This document shows positions 16,900 to 24,285 of a DNA stretch of 51,750 nt, one piece after another; position 1 is the stretch's first letter; each line of letters opens with the position of its first letter. The DNA is from an uncultured Bacteroidales bacterium (lineage in GTDB: Bacteria; Bacteroidota; Bacteroidia; Bacteroidales; UBA3663). Position numbers and translations under genes: made by a program. The stretch is taken from the NCBI GenBank assembly GCA_905235375.1, contig CAJOLH010000024.1, positions 1-51,750 on the forward strand, given 5' to 3'. The notes under the pieces were generated by a model. It made no database searches, had not been told where the DNA came from, and saw nothing but the letters and a program-made list of their open reading frames with translations.

Positions 16900-16920
16900 C
16901 TGGAAGGGAAAGGAGATTCA

Positions 16921-17781
16921 TCAATTGTAATAAATCAATTGTTTCACCTGTTTGTTTTTTCGAAGCTTCTGGATAGCCCTTTCGCCGATTTGCCGTACGC
17001 GTTCGCGCGTCAGTCCCAGGTCGTGGCTTATCTCCTCGTTGCTGCAAGGCGTGCACCCGATGCCGTAGATATGCTTCAGCACATAGATGTCGCGAGGTTT
17101 CAGCGCTGAAACCATCAAATCCTCCAGCTCGATGTGCAACGACTCCTTTTCGAGACTCAGATCGGCGTAGTAGCTGTTGCTGTCGGGAATGATATCGACC
17201 AGGGTGCCGCCATCCTCATCGGTAAGCGGTTCGTCAAGACTTGCGTTTCGACGGCTGGCCTGCAGCAGCTCTTTGAGCTTGTCTTCGTCCATCTCCAATT
17301 CATCTGCCACTTCTTCGATGGTGGCGGAACGGCCTTCGCGCTGTTCGATGCGGTTGAAGGTGCGACGCACTTTGCGTAGCAGGGTGTCCTGATTGTGCGG
17401 CAGACGGATCTGACGCGAATAGTCGGTCAGCGCCTGCATGATGGACTGGCGAATCCACCATACGGCATACGAAATGAACTTCACGTTCATCGTTTCGTCA
17501 AAGGCTTCCGCTGCCTTTACCAGACCGAGGTTGCCCTCCGAGATGAGATCCGCAAGGGCCATGCCCTGGTCCTGGTACTTCTTTGCCACCGACACTACAA
17601 AGCGCAGATTGGCCCGCACAAGCTTTTCCAGGGCCTGCTTGTCGCCCTGACGGATGCGGCGAGCCAACTCCTTTTCGTCTTCAGGAGTGATGTTCTGCTC
17701 TTTCGAGATGTCGTTCAGATAGATGACGAGCGAATCTTCATCACGGTTCGTGATCTTTGGTGTGATTTGTAAATTTTTCAT
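16921..17781 (-). CDS. rpoD: Primary RNA polymerase sigma factor (RpoD/SigA)
   Basis: A 286-aa housekeeping sigma factor that recognises the TTTG/TAnnTTTG promoters seen throughout this window. It begins MKNLQITPKITNRDEDSL, lacking region 1.1 as in Bacteroidetes primary sigma factors. Region 1.2 is SLVIYLNDISK. Region 2 holds LVRANLRFVVSVAKKYQ, LISEGNLGLVKAAEAFD and FISYAVWWIRQSIMQAL. Region 3 follows (LPHNQDTLLRKV). Region 4 ends with EEISHDLGLTRERVRQIGE, the -35-type HTH. The ATG at 17781 is chosen over an upstream in-frame ATG lying in the promoter. It is transcribed alone. Confidence 0.97.
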   Translation of the reverse strand: MKNLQITPKITNRDEDSLVIYLNDISKEQNITPEDEKELARRIRQGDKQALEKLVRANLRFVVSVAKKYQDQGMALADLISEGNLGLVKAAEAFDETMNVKFISYAVWWIRQSIMQALTDYSRQIRLPHNQDTLLRKVRRTFNRIEQREGRSATIEEVADELEMDEDKLKELLQASRRNASLDEPLTDEDGGTLVDIIPDSNSYYADLSLEKESLHIELEDLMVSALKPRDIYVLKHIYGIGCTPCSNEEISHDLGLTRERVRQIGERAIQKLRKNKQVKQLIYYN

Positions 17782-17811
17782 CCTATTCCTGTTTTTATTT
17801 GGTTTACGGGG

Positions 17812-17842
17812 CAAAGATAGTGCCTTTTCCTTGTCCCCGCAA
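17812..17842 (-). promoter_or_regulatory. Promoter for rpoD
   Basis: Minus-strand TATCTTTG (17819-17812) with GTTG (17843-17840) 20 bp upstream. Confidence 0.55.
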
Positions 17843-17948
17843 CCTTTTTCAACCTTGCATTAACATTTCTCTTGCCACCATCAATGTGTGGACTCTATCA
17901 AATAGTGTCAGAACAGCACAAAATGTAAACAGTTATTCAAGTTAAATT

Positions 17949-17980
17949 TTTGCAACTCTCGCAAAACTTCTGTATCTTTG
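17949..17980 (+). promoter_or_regulatory. Upstream promoter of the ABC export operon
   Basis: TTTG at 17949-17952, a 20-bp spacer, TATCTTTG at 17973-17980. Confidence 0.6.
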
Positions 17981-18020
17981 CCTCGGATTACAAACAGTCA
18001 ACTTTTTTTAACGTAGTATA

Positions 18021-18052
18021 TTTGGTTGGTTTGGGAAATAGTTTTATCTTTG
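18021..18052 (+). promoter_or_regulatory. Proximal promoter of the ABC export operon
   Basis: TTTG at 18021-18024, a 20-bp spacer, TATCTTTG at 18045-18052. It is 72 bp from the first promoter, so the operon appears to have tandem promoters. Confidence 0.6.
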
Positions 18053-18077
18053 CACCGATTTTACAAGGGCTTTTCTA

Positions 18078-18755
18078 ATGATACGTCTTCAGAACATTCA
18101 TAAGACTTACCAATCTGCAACACCGTTGCACGTACTCAAGGGCATCGATCTCAATATCGATGCGGGTGAACTCGTGAGCATCATGGGAGCTTCGGGGTCG
18201 GGTAAATCCACCTTGCTCAACATCTTGGGAATCCTCGACGACTACGATGAAGGCACCTACACCCTCGATGGCACCCTCATTCGAGGCTTGAGCGAGACGC
18301 GTGCCGCTGAACTTCGCAACCAGATGATTGGCTTCGTTTTCCAGTCGTTCAACCTCATCAGCTTCAAGAATGCCATGGAGAATGTTGCTCTTCCTCTATA
18401 TTATAAAGGTGTGGGCAGGCGCAAACGCAACGACCTTGCCTTGGAATATCTCGAAAAGATGGGGCTGCGCGAGTGGGCCGACCATTATCCGAGCGAAATG
18501 TCGGGCGGACAGAAGCAACGCGTGGCCATCGCCCGTGCCCTCATAGCCAACCCGAAGATCATCCTGGCAGATGAGCCAACGGGAGCCCTCGATTCGAAGA
18601 CAACGCTGGAGGTAATGGACCTGCTCAAGCAGGTGAACCGCGAAGAGGGGAAGACCGTCATCATCGTCACCCACGAGCGTGACATCGCCAATGCCACCGA
18701 CCGCATCATCCACATCAAGGACGGACAGATATCGAGTGACGTCAGACAACAATGA
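18078..18755 (+). CDS. MacB/LolD-like ABC transporter ATPase
   Basis: A 225-aa ATPase subunit that powers the membrane components encoded next. Walker A is GASGSGKST (37-45), followed by the Q-loop region FVFQSFNLI, the signature SGGQKQRVAIARAL, Walker B ILADEPTGALD and the H-loop VTHE. The TGALDSKT extension after Walker B is typical of the MacB/LolD/FtsE group. Its stop overlaps the next start by 4 bases (ATGA), which indicates translational coupling. The gene set (ATPase, two FtsX-type permeases, periplasmic adaptor) indicates a tripartite efflux or envelope export system of unknown substrate. Confidence 0.92.
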   Translation: MIRLQNIHKTYQSATPLHVLKGIDLNIDAGELVSIMGASGSGKSTLLNILGILDDYDEGTYTLDGTLIRGLSETRAAELRNQMIGFVFQSFNLISFKNAMENVALPLYYKGVGRRKRNDLALEYLEKMGLREWADHYPSEMSGGQKQRVAIARALIANPKIILADEPTGALDSKTTLEVMDLLKQVNREEGKTVIIVTHERDIANATDRIIHIKDGQISSDVRQQ

Positions 18756-19993
18756 TAACCGACCAGATAGAAGAGATTTATGTTTCGATGAGCCGCAATA
18801 AGCTGCGCATCGCACTGACGGGATTCAGCATCGCCTGGGGCATCTTCATGCTCATTGTGCTGCTGGGTGCCGGCAATGGTCTGCTGCATGGCATGGAGGA
18901 TGCTTTTGCTTCGCAGACCATCAACACTGTGTCGATTTTTCCGGGTTGGACATCGCAGAGCTTCGAGGGGCTGCGACGATATCGGGAAATGTACCTCGAC
19001 AGCGAGGACCTTCAGCTGCTTCGCAACAGATTCCCTCACCAGATTGCCGATGCACAACCGTCTTACGAGACCTCGGTCCGTGCCTCAAAAGGCCTGCTCT
19101 ATACGACGACATCGCTCATCGGCGTTTATCCCGAGTACATTGCCACGAACGGATACAAGGTGGTGGAAGGGCGCTGCCTCAACGAGATGGACCTTCGCGA
19201 CAACCGCAAGGTCTGCATGGTCACGGCCAAGACCATCGAGGAACTCTTCGGAGATGAAGAGACGCACCTGGGCGAGTGGATTGACCTCTATGACATCCCG
19301 TTCCAGATTGTGGGCATCTACAAGGCTCCGCGTGAAGGCGAGACCTATATCCTGTCGCCCATCACGACGGTGGGCACCATCTACAAGCCCAACGGACACT
19401 TTTCGAAGATTACCTTCCTGGTGAAGAATCTGGAGACTCCGGAGGTCAACGAGGAGTTCGACAATGCCTTGAAGACAGCCTTGTCGGCATCCAAACGCTA
19501 CGACCCGCAGGAAAGGAATGCCTACTGGGTGTGGAACTCTTATGAGAACTATCTGCAGGCGATGCGCATCCTGCGCTATATCACGCTTTTCATCTGGCTT
19601 ATCGGTATCGCTACGCTGATAGCGGGTGTGACAGGCATCTCGAATATCATGCTTATCACCGTGCGCGAAAGGACCCGCGAATTCGGTATCCGCAAGGCGT
19701 TAGGAGCCCGCCCTCGTCAGATTGTTTCGCTGGTGCTGCTCGAGTCGGTCGCCATCGCATTGGTCTTCGGGTACATCGGTATGCTGATAGGCACTCTTCT
19801 GACCAAAGGTGTCGGTGCCATGCTCGAGATGGGAGGCGGCAATGGTGCACAAATGTTCAAGGATCCGACGGTGGATTTCAAGACTGTTCTGCTGGCCACC
19901 CTTGTGATGGTCATTGCAGGAATGATTGCCGGATATATTCCCGCCAAGCGGGCAGTAAGTATCAAACCTGTGGAAGCTTTGGCAGCAAATTAG
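18752..19993 (+). CDS. MacB-type ABC permease 1
   Basis: A 413-aa permease with FtsX topology: one N-terminal membrane segment (about 19-42), a large periplasmic MacB_PCD-like domain (about 45-245), and three C-terminal membrane segments containing the FtsX core, IAGVTGISNIMLITVRERTREFGIRKALGA. It ends with PAKRAVSIKPVEALAAN, the usual tail. It would form a dimer with the second permease and bind the ATPase through the cytoplasmic coupling helix. Start overlaps the ATPase stop; the next gene starts 1 bp after its stop. Confidence 0.92.
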   Translation: MITDQIEEIYVSMSRNKLRIALTGFSIAWGIFMLIVLLGAGNGLLHGMEDAFASQTINTVSIFPGWTSQSFEGLRRYREMYLDSEDLQLLRNRFPHQIADAQPSYETSVRASKGLLYTTTSLIGVYPEYIATNGYKVVEGRCLNEMDLRDNRKVCMVTAKTIEELFGDEETHLGEWIDLYDIPFQIVGIYKAPREGETYILSPITTVGTIYKPNGHFSKITFLVKNLETPEVNEEFDNALKTALSASKRYDPQERNAYWVWNSYENYLQAMRILRYITLFIWLIGIATLIAGVTGISNIMLITVRERTREFGIRKALGARPRQIVSLVLLESVAIALVFGYIGMLIGTLLTKGVGAMLEMGGGNGAQMFKDPTVDFKTVLLATLVMVIAGMIAGYIPAKRAVSIKPVEALAAN

Positions 19994-19994
19994 T

Positions 19995-21245
19995 ATGGAA
20001 GAACTTTGGCAAGAGATATGGCAGACGATCAGCCGTAACAAGTGGCGTTCGCTGATGACGGCCTTCGGCGTTTTCTGGGGGCTGTTGATGCTGATACTGC
20101 TGCTCGGCTTCGGTGCAAGCATCACGGGCGGACTCATGGACAGCATCAAGAGCGTCCCGAGCAACAGCATCTTTGTGATGGGCTCACGCACCACGATTTC
20201 GTACAAAGGCTTTGGCCGTGATCGCCGCATCGATGTCGATAACATCGATATGCAGCTCGTCCAGGGCGAGATGCCCGAGAAGATACGATACATTACTCCT
20301 ATCAACTTCGCAGGGACCAAAAATGCTAATGTCGGGGAGTTCAACTACGATGCCTCGGTGGTGGGCACTACGCCGAGCTACTACCATGTGTTGCCCACAC
20401 AGATGATTTATGGTCGCTACCTAAACGAGGTCGATCAGCGTGAACGTCGCAAGGTGTGCGTCATAGGACGACAGGCCTACGAGACGCTTTTCCCCGGAGG
20501 CGGCGATCCCTGTGGGCAGATGGTTCTGGTGGGCAGCATCTCCTATACCATCGTGGGGGTAGCCAAGAAACTATCGGAGCTGGTTTCGATAGGCACCGAT
20601 TTGGATCGCTCGCTGCTCCTGCCCATCAATACCGAACAGCTGATGTATAACGAAGGTTCGCAGATCGACCTGTGTGTCTTCACGCTGAAGGACCAATATC
20701 CCGTCAGCGAATGGCAGGAGCCTATACTCAGCATCATGAAGGATCACCACTTTGTGCATCCCGACGACAAGAATGCGTTCTTCTGCATCAACCTTTCCGA
20801 GATGGTTACGATGTTCACTTTGCTTTTCCGTGGATTGGACATCCTGCTCTGGATTGTTGGCTGTGGTTCGCTGCTGGCTGGACTGATCGGCATCTCGAAC
20901 ATCATGCTGGTGACCGTCAAGGAACGCACACAGGAGATTGGCATACGCAGGGCATTGGGCGCCAAGCCGCGAACCATCGTGCGTCAGATTCTGGCCGAAA
21001 GTCTGGTGCTGACAGCTTCGGCGGGTCTCGTTGGCCTGATGGCTGGTGTCTGGCTCCTTCGTTTGGCAGGAAAGATCATCGAGGCAAATCCTTTGGAGAA
21101 TTATCCTTTGGGAGATCCGCAGATAGGTTTCTCGGTGGCTTTGGCTGCTATGTTCGTCATCATCATCGGTGGATTGCTTGCCGGCTGGATGCCTGCAAGA
21201 CGTGCGATGAAGATCAAGGCCATCGAGGCCCTTAGGGAGGAGTGA
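19995..21245 (+). CDS. MacB-type ABC permease 2
   Basis: A 416-aa paralogue of the preceding permease with the same layout: first membrane segment about 20-44, periplasmic domain to about 275, then three membrane segments with LAGLIGISNIMLVTVKERTQ and IGIRRALGAKPRTIVR. It ends MPARRAMKIKAIEALREE. Having two unequal permeases implies a heterodimeric transporter rather than the homodimeric MacB of Proteobacteria. The adaptor gene follows after 58 bp. Confidence 0.92.
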   Translation: MEELWQEIWQTISRNKWRSLMTAFGVFWGLLMLILLLGFGASITGGLMDSIKSVPSNSIFVMGSRTTISYKGFGRDRRIDVDNIDMQLVQGEMPEKIRYITPINFAGTKNANVGEFNYDASVVGTTPSYYHVLPTQMIYGRYLNEVDQRERRKVCVIGRQAYETLFPGGGDPCGQMVLVGSISYTIVGVAKKLSELVSIGTDLDRSLLLPINTEQLMYNEGSQIDLCVFTLKDQYPVSEWQEPILSIMKDHHFVHPDDKNAFFCINLSEMVTMFTLLFRGLDILLWIVGCGSLLAGLIGISNIMLVTVKERTQEIGIRRALGAKPRTIVRQILAESLVLTASAGLVGLMAGVWLLRLAGKIIEANPLENYPLGDPQIGFSVALAAMFVIIIGGLLAGWMPARRAMKIKAIEALREE

Positions 21246-21303
21246 CAATGTGAGTCAGGGAACACTACTCCGAAGAATTCGAAAATAAGTAAAAACCAAC
21301 AAT

Positions 21304-22416
21304 ATGAAAAAGTACATCAACATTGCTGTCTGGTGCGTGATTGGGCTGTTCGTCCTCTACACCTTCTATTATCTCTATCAGCAGGCATTGCCCAAGGTGA
21401 AGGTCTATGAAGTGCTTACTCCCGAAACGCGCGACATTGTGAAGACGAGTGTGGCCAGTGGAAAGGTGGAGCCGCGCGACGAGGTGAATATCAAACCTCA
21501 GATTCAAGGCATCATCACCGAGCTATATGTGGAGGCAGGAAACAAAGTGAGGCAGAACGACCCGATAGCGAAGGTGGCGGTAATCCCCGACATGGCACAA
21601 CTCAACAATGCGCAAAGTAATGTGCGCACGGCTCAACTCACCCTGGAGGAGACGCAGCGTGAACACGCCCGCCTGCAGTCTCTGCATGAGAAGGGGCTTG
21701 TGTCGCACGAAGAGTTTGAGAAGAGCCAGAATGCGCTCGACAAGGCCATCGAGTCGCGCCAGGCTGCCCAGGACCAACTTGACATCGTGACCGATGGCAT
21801 CAGCAAGCGTTCGGGAAAGATCAACACGACCATTGTGCGCAGCACCATTTCGGGCACAATCCTCGAAGTTCCTGTCAAGATCGGTACTTCGGTCATCAAT
21901 GCGAACTCGTTCAACGAAGGTACAACAGTGGCTACAGTGGCCGATATGAGCAACATCATCTTTCGTGGCAACATCGACGAGACCGAAGTGGGACGTTTGC
22001 GTCAAGGAATGCATATCGACCTCACCATCGGAGCCATTCAGGGCGTGACTTTGCCTGCTACGCTCGAATACATTTCGCCAAAGGGCAACGAGAGCAATGG
22101 CGCTATCCTCTTCGAAATCAAGGCTGCTGCACAGATCCCCGACTCGATTCTGATTCGTGCCGGATACAGTGCAAATGCAAAGATTGAGTTCGAACGTCGC
22201 GACCAGGCACTCTGCGTACAAGAGACTGCCATCGAGTTTGAGGGCGATTCGACCTACGTCTATCGCCTCACATCGAGCGAGACAGCCAAGCCGCAGACTT
22301 TCGAGCGGACTCCCGTCGAGGTTGGCCTGAGTGATGGGCTCTACATCGAGGTGATTAAGGGCGTCACAGGAGATATGAAGCTTCGAGGAAACGAAAAGAA
22401 CGACGAGAAGAAGTAG
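21304..22416 (+). CDS. Periplasmic adaptor (membrane fusion protein), MacA/HlyD-like
   Basis: A 370-aa adaptor anchored by one N-terminal membrane segment (about 5-26). A lipoyl half-motif follows (VASGKVEPRDEVNIKPQIQG), then an alpha-hairpin of about 90 residues rich in Gln, Glu and Ala (about 100-160), the second lipoyl half (TIVRSTISGTILEVPVKIGT) and a beta-barrel. It would connect the heterodimeric ABC pump to an outer-membrane channel; no TolC-like gene is present within the window. The operon ends at a strong bidirectional terminator. Confidence 0.9.
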   Translation: MKKYINIAVWCVIGLFVLYTFYYLYQQALPKVKVYEVLTPETRDIVKTSVASGKVEPRDEVNIKPQIQGIITELYVEAGNKVRQNDPIAKVAVIPDMAQLNNAQSNVRTAQLTLEETQREHARLQSLHEKGLVSHEEFEKSQNALDKAIESRQAAQDQLDIVTDGISKRSGKINTTIVRSTISGTILEVPVKIGTSVINANSFNEGTTVATVADMSNIIFRGNIDETEVGRLRQGMHIDLTIGAIQGVTLPATLEYISPKGNESNGAILFEIKAAAQIPDSILIRAGYSANAKIEFERRDQALCVQETAIEFEGDSTYVYRLTSSETAKPQTFERTPVEVGLSDGLYIEVIKGVTGDMKLRGNEKNDEKK

Positions 22417-22434
22417 GAAGGGAGAGCCTTTACG

Positions 22435-22475
22435 ATGACAGCGGGGACGGCAAATTGAGCCGTCCCCGCTGTCAT
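22435..22475. terminator. Bidirectional terminator between convergent operons
   Basis: Perfect 16-bp arms (ATGACAGCGGGGACGG and its complement) with a 9-nt loop. It serves the ABC operon on the plus strand and the OmpH-BamA cluster on the minus strand. T runs are weak on both sides. Confidence 0.8.
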
Positions 22476-22491
22476 GTTATGCAAGTGTCGT

Positions 22492-23004
22492 TCAGAAACC
22501 CAACTCGGCCTTGACGAGCGGGAAGACATCATCGCATTGCTCAGGAGAGAAGTACATGATGCCGGCCTGCTTGAGATCGAAGATATAGGTGTAGCCGTAC
22601 TTGTCGCCCACCGTCTGTATGGCCTGCGACACACGTTCGATGATTGGGGCAGTCTTGGCCTCACGCTGTTCGCGAAGACTCTTGGCGGCCTTTTCGCGGA
22701 ACTGCTGGATGCGCTGCTGCAACTGCTCTATCTCCTGTGCCCTTGCCTCGGCAATGTTGGGGTCGAGTGTCTGCTGAACGGCGACGAAGTCACTGACCTT
22801 GATCTGGTAATCTTCGCCCATTTTCTGAATCTCGTTGTCGTAGGAGAGCTGGATTTGAGCCAGTTCGTCCTCCACGGCCTTGCTTTCAGGCATCAGTCGG
22901 AAGAGCTGGGCCATGTCGATATTGCCAAACTTGGGCGTCGTCTGTGCACTCATGCCAAAGACAAGAATGCAGGACAAAAGACAGGTTGCAAGGAAGTGCT
23001 TCAT
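22492..23004 (-). CDS. OmpH/Skp-family periplasmic chaperone 1
   Basis: A 170-aa exported protein with signal peptide MKHFLATCLLSCILVFGMSAQ. Then comes the OmpH pattern: a short strand FGNIDMAQLFRLMPE, a long Gln/Glu-rich helical hairpin (about 45-125) and a terminal strand segment YGYTYIFDLKQAGIMYFSP. Skp-type chaperones form trimers that hold unfolded outer-membrane proteins before BamA inserts them. It is the last of three such genes in the BamA cluster, 23 bp after the second. Confidence 0.88.
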   Translation of the reverse strand: MKHFLATCLLSCILVFGMSAQTTPKFGNIDMAQLFRLMPESKAVEDELAQIQLSYDNEIQKMGEDYQIKVSDFVAVQQTLDPNIAEARAQEIEQLQQRIQQFREKAAKSLREQREAKTAPIIERVSQAIQTVGDKYGYTYIFDLKQAGIMYFSPEQCDDVFPLVKAELGF

Positions 23005-23027
23005 AAGAGTTTATTTCTCAACCAAAA

Positions 23028-23534
23028 TTATTTTATTCCAAGTTCAGACTTAACGAGAGGGGTCACGTCGGTAGTCTGTGAAGCGGAGAAATAGGTGGCG
23101 TCGTTGGTTGGGAAGACAGCAAGGTACTTCTCGCGCTCGCCCACAGCCTTCACGGCCTTGAAGAGCTTCTCCTGAATCATGCCAAGCTGCTGCTCGCGAT
23201 ACTGGGTGATCTGCTGGTAAGCGCTCTGCTGATACTGTTCGGCGCGCTGCTGGAGCGAACGGAGCTCGTCCTCACGGACGCCACGTGTCAGCTCATCGAG
23301 CGTGTCTGCCTGCTCAACGTAAGCCTGGTACTTGGTCTGGAATTCGTCCTGCATGTTCTTGGCCTGTGTCTGGAATTTGTTGGTGCGGTCAGCTAATTCC
23401 TTCTCAAGAACTGATGTCTCGGGCATGGCCTGCATTACTTCGTCGAGGTTGACGGTACCAATCTTGAGGGTCTGAGCATAGGAAGTGATGCTCGCGATAG
23501 CAATGATGGCTGCTACAAAGAGTTTTTTGAACAT
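23028..23534 (-). CDS. OmpH/Skp-family periplasmic chaperone 2
   Basis: A 168-aa paralogue with signal peptide MFKKLFVAAIIAIASITSYAQ, then KIGTVNLDEVMQAMPETSVLE and a long coiled hairpin. It ends in SASQTTDVTPLVKSELGIK, closely matching the C-terminus of chaperone 1 (DVFPLVKAELGF), so those two are probably a recent duplication. Predicted role is as for chaperone 1. Confidence 0.88.
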   Translation of the reverse strand: MFKKLFVAAIIAIASITSYAQTLKIGTVNLDEVMQAMPETSVLEKELADRTNKFQTQAKNMQDEFQTKYQAYVEQADTLDELTRGVREDELRSLQQRAEQYQQSAYQQITQYREQQLGMIQEKLFKAVKAVGEREKYLAVFPTNDATYFSASQTTDVTPLVKSELGIK

Positions 23535-23650
23535 AGTTTTTGTGTTTGTTTTGTTTGATTTATTTGATTTCTATAGTTTGTTTTTATTTATCGATGTTTT
23601 ATTCTAAGACACTTTTACTCCAGTCTGTAAACTGGGGGTTCAATCCATTT

Positions 23651-23688
23651 GAACTATTCGAACTTTTCAGAACTATTCGAACCTTTCC
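23651..23688. repeat. 19-bp tandem duplication between ompH genes
   Basis: GAACTATTCGAACTTTTCA is followed immediately by GAACTATTCGAACCTTTCC. Each half contains the short palindrome TTCGAA. It lies in the 154-bp gap between the second and third chaperone genes. Confidence 0.8.
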
Positions 23689-24198
23689 TTAGTATCCCAT
23701 CTTCTGCAGCACCTCCTTCGAGATGTCAATCTTGGGGCTTGCATAGATGATGCTTTCGGCAGATGCGCGGTCGATAACCATCGAGAAGCTGTTCTTCTCG
23801 GCAATTTCTTTCACGGCATTGTAGATGTCGTCCTGGATGTGTCCCACCAGGCTGTTGCGCTTCTGATAGAGTTCGCCTTCGGGGCCGAAATACTTGAGTC
23901 GCAGATCCTGCACCTCCTTCTCTTTCGACAGGATGTCGTTTTCGCGCTGGATTTTCTGCTCTTGTGTCAGATAGACCATGTCGGCCTCATACTGCTTGTA
24001 CATCTGTTCGGCCTCAGCTGCTAATGTCTCGACCTCTGCCTGCCAGCGCTTGCTGATCTGGTTGAGTTGCTCGTTGGCCATTTCGTACTGTGGTATCTGC
24101 TTCAGGATATAATCCATGTCAATAAGGGCATACTTTTGTGCAAATGCATTCACGCTGCCCAACAGGGCGACAACGCATGCGATGATGATTTTCTTCAT
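23689..24198 (-). CDS. OmpH/Skp-family periplasmic chaperone 3
   Basis: A 169-aa chaperone nearest to bamA. Signal peptide is MKKIIIACVVALLGSVNAFAQ, followed by YALIDMDYILKQIPQYEMANE, the typical first strand and helix start. A long charged hairpin follows and the end is VIDRASAESIIYASPKIDIS. It resembles the canonical OmpH adjacent to BamA in Bacteroidetes more closely than the other two. The gap to bamA is 87 bp, consistent with one long transcript. Confidence 0.9.
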   Translation of the reverse strand: MKKIIIACVVALLGSVNAFAQKYALIDMDYILKQIPQYEMANEQLNQISKRWQAEVETLAAEAEQMYKQYEADMVYLTQEQKIQRENDILSKEKEVQDLRLKYFGPEGELYQKRNSLVGHIQDDIYNAVKEIAEKNSFSMVIDRASAESIIYASPKIDISKEVLQKMGY

Positions 24199-24285
24199 AT
24201 AGCAAAAGGATTTTTAAGGGTTGATTTTGCTTTTAAGACTTTAAGAAAATATTGAAGTTTAAACATTCTACCGTGAAAGCGCCAC

